From contig CANIWM010000027.1 in the NCBI GenBank assembly GCA_947471505.1, positions 1-63,035 of the forward strand: 63,035 bases of DNA, read 5' to 3'. Under the pieces are notes generated by a model. The model was not told the DNA's origin, did no database searches, and worked only from the letters and a program-made list of their open reading frames with translations. This document shows, piece by piece, positions 27,801 through 38,101 of the stretch; position 1 is the first letter of the stretch, and the number at the start of each line of letters is the position of its first letter. Both the position numbers and the translations under genes were made by a program. The stretch comes from Chthoniobacteraceae bacterium (lineage in GTDB: Bacteria; Verrucomicrobiota; Verrucomicrobiia; Chthoniobacterales; Chthoniobacteraceae).

Positions 27801-30800
27801 TACGGAACCATCGAGGCTGGCGTTGCCGCCGACTTGGAGCTGGTCGTAACCACTGGCCGCAGTGGTGCCAGTAATTTCAAGCTGGAGCGTGGCGACGGAG
27901 CTTTGGATGTAGTCGCCCGTGAGGATGAGTTGCCCCGGTCCGTTGCCGGGATTGAGGATGCCGCCGGTGTTGTTGAGGCTGCCCGTAATGGTGCCATTGC
28001 CGGTGAGGGTGCCGCCGCGTAGCTCGCCGGGCGTGACAAAGCCGATGCCGCCGCCGCTGAGGGTGGACGTGCCTCCCATTTGCGTGAACGTGCCTTGGAA
28101 GTTCACCGTGCCGTTGCTGAAGTTGAGCGTGCCTGCGCTGGAAAATGGGACACCGATGGTGGACGTGCCGTTGTCCAGTTTACTGAAGGCAGCGCCAAAG
28201 AAGATGTCTATGGAAGAGGGAGCGCCGCCTGCGTCGTTGATGGTCATCCCGGCGTTGAGGGCGAGTGCGCCATTCACCGAGATTTGGGAGCCGTTCATCA
28301 TGTCGAGCTGCCCATCGCCATCGATGACGAGTCCGGTAGCGAAGGTGACGTTGAGCGTGCGCAGGTCGAGAGTTTTTGCACCGCTGCCGGTGATGTAGGC
28401 GGTCGTATTCGTCGAGGCTAAGGTCGTCGTGCCGGGGCCGACTTGCACGCCGCCGTTCCAAATGAATGCTCCATTGACGACGAAGTCGCCGGTGCCGCTG
28501 AGCGTGCCGCTGAGTTGCTGGAAAGTGTGCGCCGCATCCACGAGTGCTCCGTTGCCGTTGACCTCCAGCGTCCCGCCGTCCAGCCGGGTAGTGCCTGCGC
28601 CGAGAAACTGATTATCCCCCGCGAGAATGTGCGTGCCACCGGTGAAGCTCAGGAATCCAGTGGCACCGACAGTCGCCGAGATACCGGAGAGCCAAGAGCC
28701 GCCGCCTGCGAGCGCGAAGAAGCCGTCGCTCACCGTCAGCGCCGAGCCGTTCAGGAATGTGGCTTCGATGGTCACTTGAACATCGACGGTTTTCGTCACT
28801 CCCGTGCTTCCCGCGATGTTGTGGAAAGTGCCCGTCCCCGTGATACCCGCGCTGCCCGTGAAGGCGAACGCGCCGCTGTTGCGTAGCTCCGCAGTGCCGT
28901 TGCCTGCGAGGTTGACGCCTTCGGAGCCGCTCAGCGTGGTCGTGCCGCCGAGGTCGAGTAGCGAGTTATCGAGCGTGGTCGCTGTGCCTCCGCCGAGTGT
29001 GTTCACGCTCGCTGCTCCGGTAGTAACATCCACGCGGATGATGCCGCCGCTCCACGTCAGCGCGTCGGTGATGGTGAGTTGGCCGGGGCCATTGATGGTG
29101 CCAAGGCTTTGCACGTAGGCGGAGACGGTGACGCCAGTGGAGAGAAAGATGGTCGTCGGGATGTTAACGACGGCGGTATCCGCCACACCGGGCGTGCCGC
29201 TGTCGAGGTCCCAGTTCAGCGGGTTAAACCAATCGCCGTCAGTAGAACTATTGTCCCAAACGTAGGTGAGCGTCGTGGAAGAGAGCAGCACACCCGCGCC
29301 GTCCACGGACCGCGAGAGGCGCGTCACGTCACCGGTGAAGCTCGCAAAGTTCCCGCTCGGAGTCGCGGCGGTGGTGACGACGCGGAACGTGTTGCCGGTG
29401 GCCGGGAGGAAAGGAACGACGGTATCAATGCTCAGCCCGCCGCCAAGCGTGGTCGCGCCAGTGAGGTCGAGCACATCGAAGTCGCTCACCGATGCGATCT
29501 CGATTTCCAATGTGCCGCTGCTCTGCTGCTCATAGCCGTTGACGTGGAGCGTGCCCCGCGCGCCGAGCCCGCCGGGCCGCACGGTTGCACCTGCATTTGT
29601 CACCGAGCCCGTGCTGTGTGTGCCCACTCCGGAGAACGCTCCGCCGTTGAGCAGCAAGTTGCCGCTGGTGACGCCGTTATTGAGCACCAGTGCAGCTCCG
29701 CTCGTTGTCTGCGTGAACGTGGTGAACGTCATCTGGCCGGAGATAGACACCATGCCGGAATTGGCAAATGGCACTTGGATCGCCGTGTTATTTCCACTCG
29801 GGAGCTTGATGAACATCGCGCCGCTGGCGTTCACGATGGAACCGCCGCCGGAGCTGTTGATGAAGTCCGCGATGGCTCCGTTGGGAATCGTCAGCGCGCC
29901 GCTATTCGTCAGCACCGAGCCATCGGCAAACGTGAAGCCCCCGTTGAAGGACGACGTGCCCGCCGTGTTCAGCGCCGAGCCGCCGGAGAGTCCACCGTTC
30001 ACATTCGTCAGCGTGGAGGTCGCGGTAAATGTCGCGGTGACTCCACCGCCGAGCGCCACTCCCGTGAAGCTGGCAGTGCCCGCAAACTGCACGGAGCCGG
30101 GGCCGACGAGCTGGCCGTTTGTCTGCGTGAAACTCACGCCCGATGTGAACGTCGTCGGAGAGCCGATGGGGAAAGAAAGGGATGAGCTGCCCTGCACTAC
30201 CACAGCGCCCGAGCCGCTGAAAGTGGCACCGCTCAGCGTCGTCGCGAGGCCGCTGTGGTCGAAAATAAACGTGCTGCCCGAAACGAGATTCCACATTCCG
30301 CTAGAAGTGCCATTCGTCGTTTTGAATGAAGTATTAGCCGACAAATTGACCGTGCCGTTATTCTCAAACGTGCCGCCGAGCATTTCCTCTCCAGGCGCAT
30401 TGATCACGAGCGTACCGCTCGCCAAATTGCGGAACGTGCCACCGCCCGCATTGCGCGCTTCGATGGTGAAGTTGCTGCCGCCAAACACGACACCGCCGCT
30501 ATTTTCGAAAAGGAGCCCGCCGACGAAGGTCAAATCCGTGCTGTCGTAAACGGTGAACGTCCCTCCTTGTACGACAGAGCGCCGCAAGTCCCACGGCCCC
30601 GTGGAGAGCCCGCTGACCGAGCCGTTGGGCAGGATGAGCTTGCCGCCACCGCCATCGAGCTGCCCGCCATTCCAGTTGAAAAATCCAGTCACCGTAAGGT
30701 CGCCTAAGCCGCCGAGGGAGCCGGTCGTTTGCGAGTAAGAGGCGACGCTGGCGTTCGACGGGAGATTGATCACCGCGTTGATGGTGAGGGCTGCATTGTC

Positions 30801-33800
30801 GTTCGCCGTGGGGACGAAATCGGGGTTCCAGTTCATCGGGTTGAACCAGTTCGTATCCCCGGCGCCGCCATCCCACGAGAAGCTCACAGCGCTGCGCACG
30901 AGTTGCGCCTGCGTGGCGGTGTAGCCGACGGTGAGGAGGCTCGTGCCTTGGGTATTATTGAAAGTGCCACTGCGAGCGCCCGCCGTGATGACGTTCAGCG
31001 TATCGCCAAACGCCGGCGCATAGCCATTGATAAAGCTGACCTCCAGCAAGCCGCCGAGCGTCGCCGAGCCGCCGACGCTGAGGACATCGGACTGCCCGCC
31101 GCCCGCGCCGCCGAGTTCCGCGCTCAACGTGCCGGTGGTGCCTTGGGTGAAGTTGCCGGTGATCGTGATGGTGCCCGCCACGCCTGTGCCACCGGGCCGC
31201 ACCGTCGCACCGCTATTGTTCACATTTCCCTCGATGGTGCCCGCGCCGCGCAGTTCGCCGCCCTGGAAGTTCATCGTGTTCGGGCTGCTCAACGTGCCAC
31301 TTGCGAGCATCGTCGTTCCGCTCGTCGGCGTGTAGCTATCGAAAGCGAGCGTGCCGCTTTCTGGGCGCACGACGCCTGTAGTGATGAAGTTGACCGAGAT
31401 CGAAGCAGTGCCGGTGCCGACCGTGCGGATGAAAGTGCCCGAGTTGACGAAGTTCGAGACGCCACCCCCGAGCTGGATCATCGCAGCATTCGCGCGCGCC
31501 TCGAAGGTCGCGCCCGCCTCGTTGCTCACAAAGCCGCCGTTCTCGATCTGGAAGTTGCGCGAGCCACTCCAGATCATCGTGCCTTGGTTGATGAAGCCGT
31601 TGAAGCCGCCCGAGCCGGAGATAAATTTCAAGCCCGAGCCGCTCAAGTTCAGCGTGCCGCCCACTGCAATCGTGGGCAGGCCGACGAGGTTGCCAGCGGT
31701 CCAAGTCAGCGTATCGGTGATGGTGCTCGTCCCCGTCCAATTGCCGGAGGCGATCTCCAGCCCGCCCGCCACGATGTTGCCGGAAAGCCCGATGTTCCCG
31801 CCCGTGAAGCGCTTCGTGCCCGTGCCGGAGAAAATCGTATTCACGAAGTTCGCATCGCCGGTGAAAGTGACCGTCGCACCAGTCCCCACGTTGAAGCTGC
31901 CATTCGGCCCACCCGCCGCGCCTGTCGCGATGACGCCGGTGATTTCCATACTGCCGCTCTGCACGTTCATCGTGCCGGTGTTGGAGAAGTTCGTCGTGCC
32001 AAACGTGCTCGCCCCAGTGCCGCCCGCTTTATTGAAAGTGCCCGCGACTCCGAAAAATGAGCCGCCGCCGCCCGTGTGCGTCATCGTGGCATCGCTCGTC
32101 AGATTAAAAGTCGAGCCGACCTCATTGCTGAGGAAGCCCCCATTTTGGAAATCCAACGTGCCGGTGCTGCTGTAATTGATCGTGCCTTGGTTCACGATCC
32201 CATTGGAGCCGCCCGAACCAGAAATCAGTTTCGCCGCCGTGCCGCTGATGCTGGAACTACTGCCACCGGCGAGCGTCAGCGGGACGAGCACTGTGCCGCC
32301 AGACCAATCGTACGCGTTCAGCACCATCACCGATGAGCCGCCCGCGATGCTGCCAGTCGCTTGCTGGAAAGTGCCCACCGTCACCGACCCAGAGGGCGTG
32401 ATGGTTGCATTGATATTCAGGATCGCCGTATCCGCCGGGCCGGGCACGCCGCTGTTGAGATTCCAGTTGATCGGATTGAACCAATCGTTGCTCGCCTCGC
32501 CATCCCAAATGTAGGTGGCCGATGCCGTGGATGCGAGCACGAGCCCGCCCGCATCCGCCGCCTGCGCGAGGCCAGCAGTCGCGCCCGTGAGCGTGGCAAA
32601 TGTGCCCGGATTGTTGCCCGACTGCACCACTCGGAAGCTATTGCCTGCGCCGACCGAGAAGCCGTTGATCAGCGCGATATTCAGCGTGCCGCCGAGCGTC
32701 ACGCTATTCCCCGCTGCCGACAGCACATCGAATTGTCCGCCCCCCGTGCCGCCGAGTTCCACCTCCAGCGTACCGCCCGCGCCTTGCGTGTAGCTGCCGC
32801 TAGAAATCTGGATCGAGCCCGCCGCTCCAGTGCCACCGGGCCGGAAGATCGCGCCGGTGTTATTGATGGTGCCCTTGAAGCCGCCGGAGCCCGTCACCAC
32901 GCCACCCGCAAACGTCATCCCGCCCGCGCTCGCGATACCGCCGCCGGAGAAAATCGTTATCCCCGCGCTCTGCGTGAAAGTGTCGCTAAATTGCAGCGTG
33001 CCGCTCTGCACTTCCACGGTGCCCGCATTGGTGAAAGCCACATCGCCGTTCACTTGCGAGCCAATCTCCGTGACAGCCGTGCCGCTCACCTTTCGGAAGA
33101 CGGAGCCCACGAGATTATTAAAGGTGCTGGCTCCTCCATTGGAGCCGAGCTTGTTGTCGTTCGCAAAAAGGAACGTGCCCGCGTTGTTGATTGTCGCGCC
33201 GTTATTCAGCAACGCGCTGGCGCTGCCCGTGAAGTTCGCCGTGCCGTCGAGGTTCACCGTGCGTCCGTCGAGGACCATATTGGGGGCGTTGCTCGTGAGA
33301 TTCCACATCGCGCCCACCGGGATTTTCGTCGTGCCCGTCCCGCTCTGCGTGCCGCCGGACCAGCCGAAATCGTTGCTCGCCGTTAAGGTTCCCGCGCCAG
33401 TGAGCGTGCCCGCGCTCTGCGTGAACGTGAAGACGCTCGCATTGCCAGAAAGCGTAATCGTCACATTCGTGTTCAGGATCGCCGTGTCGCCTGCGCCGGG
33501 CACTACGTCGCCGGACCAGTTGGCCGCTGTGAACCAATCGGTGTTCCCGCCGCCGCCTGCATCCCAAGTCCGCGTCGTGGAGGTGGAGACGATGCCGGAG
33601 AACTCCGACGTATTGAAGTTACTGTTTTGCGTCGCAGTAGCCGAGATCACGCCGCCCGCTGGGATGAAGCCGTTCAGCGGAGCGGTAAAGGATGCCGTGC
33701 CCGAGCCGTTCGTAGTCACCATGAATGCGCCGAGGTAATAGCGCCCCTCGCCATTCCCGCTCGAGTCGGCGGTATTGCTGGCGTAGAAATCGAGCAGGAA

Positions 33801-36800
33801 CGTCTGGTTGGCCAGCCCGCTGTAGCTGCCGGAGATCGTCGGTGTCGTCCCGGCAGTGTAGGTCGTGAGCGTGGGGAAATTGAGCAGTCCATTTGCGCCA
33901 GAGTCCACATCGAGCGCGTCGTTTGCGGTCACGCCCGAAGTGCCGAGATCGATGCCGAGCCCGGTGTTGGAATAGATGGAGTTGAAGCGGATGGTATTGC
34001 CGCTCGCGCTGGCATCGATGACCTGAACGCCCGGACCTGCATTGAAAGCGATGATGTTCCCCGTCTCTGGCGTTCCGCCGATGATGCAGTTGTTTGAGAC
34101 GATAATTGCGATGCCCGCGCCGCCATTGCCCAAGGCTCCGACGCCGAACCCATCCGTGCCGATCCGGTTTCCTTCGATGATAGCACCATCGGAGTTTCCT
34201 GAAATGATGATGCCGCCGTTGAGGTTGCCGGAGATGACGTTGCCCTCGTTGCCGCCCGAGTTTGCCGAACCGCCCACATGGTTGCCGGTGGAGGCATTGG
34301 CCAACTCGATGCCGTAGCTTTGCAGCCCGATGGATGCTGTGCCTGCCTTGTTTGTGCCGATGAAGTTTCCTTGGATGAAGTTGTTATTGCTCGCATCCAC
34401 GAGGATGCCTTCGCCTTGAAAGGCACCCGCTAGATTCCCAGAAATGACGTTGCCTGCGCCGCCAAACGAGCCGCCGATGGTGGTCGCTGAGGAGGACACC
34501 AGCTTGATGCCGCGATCGTTGTTCGAGACCGCCGCCGTCCCGCTGGCATTCGTGCCGATGAGGTTGCCTTGAATCGTATTGCCGGTTGCCGATGCGCCGA
34601 TGATCACGATTCCCGCTTTCGCGTTGCCGGAGATCACATTGCCGGGCCCATCCCCGGAGCCGCCGATGAAGTTGCCGCCGCTCTCGACTCTCACACCATC
34701 CAGCCCATTCCCCAGCGCGGCATCGCCCGCTGCTTTGGTGCCGATGTAGTTGCCCTGAATGAAGGTCGGAGTGGACGAAGACCCCGACACATGGACGCCG
34801 TAGCCATTATTGCCGGAGATCAGATTCCTGCCTCTCGAAAGCGCCGAGCCGACGCTGATAAACGGCGCGTTTTCGATGAAGACGCCCGTCTGCGTATTCG
34901 TGGGCGCGGAGTTGCCGGTCGAGTCAGTGCCGATCCAGTTGCCGGTGATGGTGGAGCCATTGGTCGGCGTCGTCACCATGATGCCGTAATCTGCCCAGCG
35001 ATTGATGATGAAGCCGCTGATGGTGACGTTGCCCGAAGCCGCGACGAGGCCGCTTTCAAAGCCCCCGGTGCCGGGGACGTTCACGCCGCTCAGCTCGATG
35101 AGCAGCGCCGCATTGGTCCCGACTCCGAGCGTATTCACCACCGCGCCGGGCTGCGAATAAGCGTCGATCACCGTATCGCCGCCGATGCTCGGCAGCACCG
35201 TGAGTGGCGCGATGGTTTTAAGCCCGCCGCCGGGGATGTTGAATGAAATGTAGTCCAGCCCCGATTGCGCGTTCGCGTCGAGGATCGCCTGCCGCAGCGA
35301 GCCCGCGCCGGAGTCGTTCGTATTGGTGACATTGAAGCCCACCGCCGCGAGACTCACCAGCCCACCGGCATAGACGGTAGGGATCGGCGGCGAGCCGATG
35401 GTCGAGGTAAATGTGCCGCCGAGCGTGCCGCTACTCAGCACATTAAACGTGTCGCCCACTCGGACGACGAAGGTGCCCAGCAACTCGTGCTCAAGCGAGC
35501 CGTCCAAGGCCGTGTTGCCCGAGACGTTCAGCCGGTCGTGCTGCGTGCCGGGCGTCGTGCCGCCGAGGTCCACCGACAAAGACCCTGTCGAGCCCTGCGA
35601 GTAATTGCCGGTGATATTCAGCGTCCCTGCCGCACCCTTTGGCCCCACGAACACCGTCCCGCCGGAGTTCGACACATTGCCGGTGATTGTGCCGTCGCCC
35701 ACGAGTTCGCCGCCGTTCAGCGAGATCGGCCCTGTCGAAAAGATACCCCCGCCCGCCAGTTCGAGCACCCCGGAGGATTGCGTGATCCCGCCCACCACCA
35801 GCGTCCCCGCCACCGCGCGGATCGTCTCCGAGTTGCTCACATTGATCCCGCCAAAGCCGAACGACCCGCTGCCCATTTTTACGATAGTCCCCGCGTTGCT
35901 CACCGTCGCCACAGTGCCCGCGCCATCACTATCCGTCAGCCTCGCGTTCAGCGTCACCACGGCGGTCTGCGCCCCATTCACAAAGTCGCCTTGGTTAAAA
36001 TCCACACCGAGTCCGCCGACCGTCAGCGCCCCGTAGTTCTCCAGCACCCCGCCGCTCCAAATCAGCGCTGCGCCACCTACGCCAATCGTCCCCGTCCCGC
36101 CCGTGTTCAGCCGCAGCTTTCCGCCTGTGTGCGTGCCGCCGCTCCACGTCAGCGCGGCTAGCGCAGTCAGCTCGCCAGCCCCCGCGAGCGTCCCGCCCGT
36201 TTGGGTGAAGTTCGCCACCGCCGCCGGCCCCGTCAGCGAGATGAATCCGCTGGCAAACGTCACATTATCCAGCGGACTCGGAACCACCGCAGGCGACCAG
36301 TTCCCCGGCGTGAACCAATCGCTATTCGTCGCCCCCGTCCACGTATAGCTGGCCGTCGGGCCCTTCGTCGGCCCGAACTCCGAAGTCGAGCCCCCCGCCG
36401 CTGGCGTCGCCGTCGCGGTAAAAAACGAATCGGCTGGAGCGGAAAGCCCAATGTTAAAATTGAAAGTCCCCGCGCCAGATCCATTCGTCGTGACATCTTG
36501 GAAGCCTATAAAGCTGACACCTCCACCGTGGCCCGAGACATCGACCTGAGCGCGCTGGGCCAAGAAAAACTCCACGCGATACGTCGCATTCGACAGCGCA
36601 TTGAGCGCGCCCGTCAGTGTCACCGCCGAGCCCGTATTATTGAACGTCTGGATCACTGGCCAATTCGTCACTCCGTCCGAGTCCGGCGAATCATTGGGCG
36701 TGACGCCGAAAAAGTCTTCGGCTGAACCCAGGAGGTCGATCTCCAGCCCACCGTTCGAGTTGATGTTGTTGCGGTAAAATCGGTTATTTTTCCCACCACC

Positions 36801-38027
36801 GAAGTCTTGGATTCCAGCGCCCTTGTTAAACGCGATGATGTTGTCTTGGCCCGTCCCCGTTTTGCCGATGGTGTGTCCCGACGCACCTTGGAAAAACGCA
36901 ACTCCAGGCCCATCATTCGGTAATGCACTGCCCCCGGAACCTATCCCGATGAAGTTCCCCCGGACGTCAAAACTGGACGCCCCGCCGTCGCCCACCGGGC
37001 TGCCGAGCTGGATGCCGCCGGCGACGTTGCCCGAGATATAATTCCCCTCGATCAGCCCGCCCGACGCATCGTTCGTGATTCGGATTCCCGCGCCCGTATT
37101 CCCCAGTCCCGCTGTGCCCGCCGCGTTCGTGCCGATGTAGTTCCCGCGAATCTGGATGCCCGGCCCGACCGCCTGCGCGATACCCGGCCCCCCGCTCCCC
37201 GAGATGATATTGCGCCCGTTCGCTGTGTTATCGCCGATGACCGTACTAGCCGCCCCGAAGTCCGAAATGCCCGCCAGTAGATTCCCGTAAGCCGCATTCC
37301 CGGCCTTATCCAATCCGATCAAGTTTCCATAAATCTGCGTCCCCGCCGACTGCTCGTCTAGCTGCACACCATAGGCATTTCCCGTCAGCAAATTTCGCGA
37401 AGCCGCAGTCGTCCCCCCGATAATATTCCCGGCGTAAAACGGCGTCGTTCCGCTAAACGCCCCCACTCTCACCGCCGCATTTTTATTCTCGGTGGCGGCA
37501 CTCGCCACGCCCAGCGCGTTCGTCCCGATGAAGTTCCCCTCGATGTGATTGTTGTTCGACTTCAGGATGATCCCGTATCCCGACTCGTTGACGCCCGTGC
37601 CGAAGCTATTAATCGCCAGCCCCTTCACCGTGCTCCCGCCCACGCCGCCCGCTAAAACCAGCCCATTCCCCGAAGCAAGCAGCGCCCCACTCAGCTCGAC
37701 AACGACGTTCGCATTCGAGCCCACAGGCAGCGTATTCGCCGTCGCCCCCGACTGCGAATAGCCGTCAATAATCACCGCCTCCGTGACGTCCGGGAGCTGT
37801 GTGAGCGGCTGAATCTTAAACGGCCCAGTTCCGAGGTTGAAATTGATCACATCCGGCACCGCCACATTCGTGGACCCATTCGCATTGATGATCGCCTGCC
37901 GCAGCGTTCCGGGACCGGCATCCGCAACGCTCGTAACGAGGAAAGTCGCCGGAGCGATCCGAGCTTCAAGCGGTTCGATTCTGTAGTGAAAGCGGTGTCC
38001 CGTATTTGGTGTGCCTCGGATGGTCAT
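24876..38027 (-). CDS. Giant right-handed beta-helix surface protein (4383 aa) with FG-GAP propeller and shared C-terminal domain
   Basis: This is a second probable surface adhesin. The N-terminus has no hydrophobic signal helix but carries EPLEARIAPATF at about residues 18-29, matching LEGRIAPA of the other giant. A CSLREA-like opening (VADAGPGTLRQAI) leads into parallel beta-helix repeats (GNFIGTNALG, GNYIGTNAAG), and a second such block begins near residue 900. Five modules opening W-x-[GN]...[DN]WFxxxNW start near residues 559, 1486, 1837, 2379 and 2921. Each is followed by autotransporter-like strand repeats with GGTLxVELGGTxxGQxDxL endings. Seven FG-GAP repeats occupy ~3460-3955. The final ~425 residues are homologous to the other giant's end and finish FRLVEVF. 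It is divergent from the gene at 38172 and translationally coupled to the 79-aa gene downstream. Confidence 0.9.
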   Translation of the reverse strand: MTIRGTPNTGHRFHYRIEPLEARIAPATFLVTSVADAGPGTLRQAIINANGSTNVAVPDVINFNLGTGPFKIQPLTQLPDVTEAVIIDGYSQSGATANTLPVGSNANVVVELSGALLASGNGLVLAGGVGGSTVKGLAINSFGTGVNESGYGIILKSNNNHIEGNFIGTNALGVASAATENKNAAVRVGAFSGTTPFYAGNIIGGTTAASRNLLTGNAYGVQLDEQSAGTQIYGNLIGLDKAGNAAYGNLLAGISDFGAASTVIGDNTANGRNIISGSGGPGIAQAVGPGIQIRGNYIGTNAAGTAGLGNTGAGIRITNDASGGLIEGNYISGNVAGGIQLGSPVGDGGASSFDVRGNFIGIGSGGSALPNDGPGVAFFQGASGHTIGKTGTGQDNIIAFNKGAGIQDFGGGKNNRFYRNNINSNGGLEIDLLGSAEDFFGVTPNDSPDSDGVTNWPVIQTFNNTGSAVTLTGALNALSNATYRVEFFLAQRAQVDVSGHGGGVSFIGFQDVTTNGSGAGTFNFNIGLSAPADSFFTATATPAAGGSTSEFGPTKGPTASYTWTGATNSDWFTPGNWSPAVVPSPLDNVTFASGFISLTGPAAVANFTQTGGTLAGAGELTALAALTWSGGTHTGGKLRLNTGGTGTIGVGGAALIWSGGVLENYGALTVGGLGVDFNQGDFVNGAQTAVVTLNARLTDSDGAGTVATVSNAGTIVKMGSGSFGFGGINVSNSETIRAVAGTLVVGGITQSSGVLELAGGGIFSTGPISLNGGELVGDGTITGNVSNSGGTVFVGPKGAAGTLNITGNYSQGSTGSLSVDLGGTTPGTQHDRLNVSGNTALDGSLEHELLGTFVVRVGDTFNVLSSGTLGGTFTSTIGSPPIPTVYAGGLVSLAAVGFNVTNTNDSGAGSLRQAILDANAQSGLDYISFNIPGGGLKTIAPLTVLPSIGGDTVIDAYSQPGAVVNTLGVGTNAALLIELSGVNVPGTGGFESGLVAASGNVTISGFIINRWADYGIMVTTPTNGSTITGNWIGTDSTGNSAPTNTQTGVFIENAPFISVGSALSRGRNLISGNNGYGVHVSGSSSTPTFIQGNYIGTKAAGDAALGNGLDGVRVESGGNFIGGSGDGPGNVISGNAKAGIVIIGASATGNTIQGNLIGTNASGTAAVSNNDRGIKLVSSSATTIGGSFGGAGNVISGNLAGAFQGEGILVDASNNNFIQGNFIGTNKAGTASIGLQSYGIELANASTGNHVGGSANSGGNEGNVISGNLNGGIIISGNSDGAIIEGNRIGTDGFGVGALGNGGAGIAIIVSNNCIIGGTPETGNIIAFNAGPGVQVIDASASGNTIRFNSIYSNTGLGIDLGTSGVTANDALDVDSGANGLLNFPTLTTYTAGTTPTISGSYSGLANQTFLLDFYASNTADSSGNGEGRYYLGAFMVTTNGSGTASFTAPLNGFIPAGGVISATATQNSNFNTSEFSGIVSTSTTRTWDAGGGGNTDWFTAANWSGDVVPGAGDTAILNTNVTITLSGNASVFTFTQSAGTLTGAGTLTASNDFGWSGGTQSGTGTTKIPVGAMWNLTSNAPNMVLDGRTVNLDGTANFTGSASALLNNGATINNAGTFLFANDNKLGSNGGASTFNNLVGSVFRKVSGTAVTEIGSQVNGDVAFTNAGTVEVQSGTLQFSDTFTQSAGITIFSGGGIASAGGMTFAGGVVTGSGGFKGTINNTGAIFRPGGTGAAGSIQISSGSYTQGAGGTLEVELGGTGGGQFDVLSAAGNSVTLGGTLNIALINGFSVGAGNSFRVVQSGNNPGTFATLTGATAGLAQAADAGGLVLASTASATYIWDGEASNDWFNPINWNLNSGVPGPADTAILNINATITPSGSVTVGTFQQATGSIAGGSSVMVLNAYDWSGGTVLVPLTLAGGSSSSISGTAAKLISGSGGSNGIVNQGTINYSSTGTLDFQNGGFLSNEVGSTFNLTSDATMTHTGGGGSFFGVAGTFNKAGGTGASTFGTTNFSNTGTMNVQSGSMEITGVIATGAAGGPNGSFNVGTGATVTFTGDANFVNTIFSGTGTKRFTGGNIGLSGNIVAGGLEIASGNWTGTSTITDTLTWTAGNLVGLPTIAVGGTLNLSGSGLKFISGSGGFNGFINQGTMIWSGSRNFQIENGGFVSNEAGATFEARANAAMIQLGGGVSNFVNSGTFIRTVGTGTASISVNFITTGVVRPESGTLAFDSYTPTSGTTMLASGTLSSPNTMNFQGGELRGAGTIEGNVNNSGATVRPGGTGVAGTITITGNFTQGTTGTLSAELGGAGGGQSDVLSVGGSATLGGLLEVSFINGYAPAFGDTLNVITAGARSGTFNNTQGTSLLTVGYTATQAQLVRSAVSFSWDGGAGDTNWFNPMNWNPDFVPTANDNAALTINAVINLPSNASVASYSQTTGSLGGLGDLTVTGFFNWNGGQLDGGGGKLILPNGSVSGLSTGPWDLRRSVVQGGTFTVYDSTDLTFVGGLLFENSGGVVFGGSNFTIEARNAGGGTFRNLASGTLVINAPGEEMLGGTFENNGTVNLSANTSFKTTNGTSSGMWNLVSGSTFIFDHSGLATTLSGATFSGSGAVVVQGSSSLSFPIGSPTTFTSGVSFTQTNGQLVGPGSVQFAGTASFTGVALGGGVTATFTATSTLTNVNGGLSGGSALNTAGTSSFNGGFTFADGSVLTNSGALTIPNGAIADFINSSGGGSIVNASGAMFIKLPSGNNTAIQVPFANSGMVSISGQMTFTTFTQTTSGAALVLNNGVTSGNLLLNGGAFSGVGTHSTGSVTNAGATVRPGGLGARGTLHVNGYEQQSSGTLEIEIASVSDFDVLDLTGATTLGGGLSIDTVVPFLPATGNTFRVVTTAATPSGNFASFTGDVTRLSRSVDGAGVLLSSTTLTYVWDNSSTDGDWFNPLNWDLDSGTPGVADTAVVNIPTTIFLSTGVTVSAYVQSLGTINGPGQLTITDALTWSGGIIRVDVTTGAASVNTLGGGTATTLDNSLLDLGGTTTLSGSEGVNLAGNGTAELRNSGAFAFTGSAGITGTGTFHNIAGSTGVTKTVDVQVTIEATFLNGSALTVSDGFFALAGGGSWLSGISATVGATGFLSFTGGTHILAGDNQFLGAGTTRLDGGTLEVNGNGALVDAAHTFQQLSGTLSGTGDFVVNGAFIWNGGVQVGPGTTTLASTNTTAYITGSGAKTLDLRTLNVTFATGLVIDGDGQLDMMNGSQISVNGALALNAGMTINDAGGAPSSIDIFFGAAFSKLDNGTSTIGVPFSSAGTLNFSNGTVNFQGTFTQMGGTSTLSGGGIGFVTPGELRGGTLTGNGTITGSLNNTGGILNPGNGPGQLILTGDYIQSSVATLQLEITGTTAASGYDQLQVGGNASLDGSVSVFLAGFTPARGDNFRIISAGSVSGTFSTLQLPPLFEADYTAISVDLSLPFLPPGVISLGELDGTNGFLIPGLTNGSATGNSVAAIGDINGDSIGDFAIGAPNENGGATYVVFGKANGFGATLDLTTLDGTNGFTIIDSVNGGRSGFSLSGLGDVNGDGIADIFIGAPDSAVAASNAGAAYILFGKETSFTATVDLGTATGSSVLQIIGVNADDLAGFSVSNAGDINNDGASDIIIGVPFSDLNGADSGAAYVVFGAKIGAGTLPSSISLSGLDGTAGFRLVGEQANDHFGTSVSTAGDINSDGFDDILIGAPDADSVSGITGNGAAYVFLGKATGFTASTDVSTFDGKNGFKLEGLAAGEAFGSSVATAGDVNGDGVSDIIIGAANHGTGQIGVSVTGVAYVVFGKAKAYKPTFDLHLLDGSNGFRLTTAFVRSNNGISVSSAGDFNNDGFDDVVVGAPSALGDAGITYVLLGRKTGFASALDLEALTGTTGFRFVGGTADALSGTSVSGGDINGDGFDDIFIGSPQPGSESQSAGNGGAIVLYGHATRAIPVVPNTNTTAVFEDGDHDKITITVTGGKITADMLTFGADGGLQMVDLTDGGYKDGASITFSVKKKVGDGIFNVGAIDATGIKLGKVSVTGDLGQIDVGNGDPLKNAIKFLNVGSLGAMGGTTQIPGTDDPLISTIRGALPKVMVKGNVTNATLNVLGKLGSFTVGGSFTGTGAFSSSQLAGLAALGHGQIGHVSGGTTLASSGLTAGSIGKLTVKGGLTNSAISSSSSISSATINGDFTKSALVAATTTGAVKVLGKLIGDATTPSVISARGPLNPTSQAKSVAISSLTIKKDVANAEILIGYDKTFVPTNGDASIGTVTINGNWTASSLVAGIKDDTDNGFGLDDVPIPGFDATPTVFSRIASLIIKGTVTSSPSATDTYAITAQQIGKVKIGTTTIVLDKLLPDNLLIAPTDDFRLVEVF

Positions 38028-38101
38028 GGAGTAAAAAGTGCGTTTGGCAGGCTACGTCGCATCAAGTAATCCACGAACTGCGATTAGTAAAGAATCAGCG
38101 C

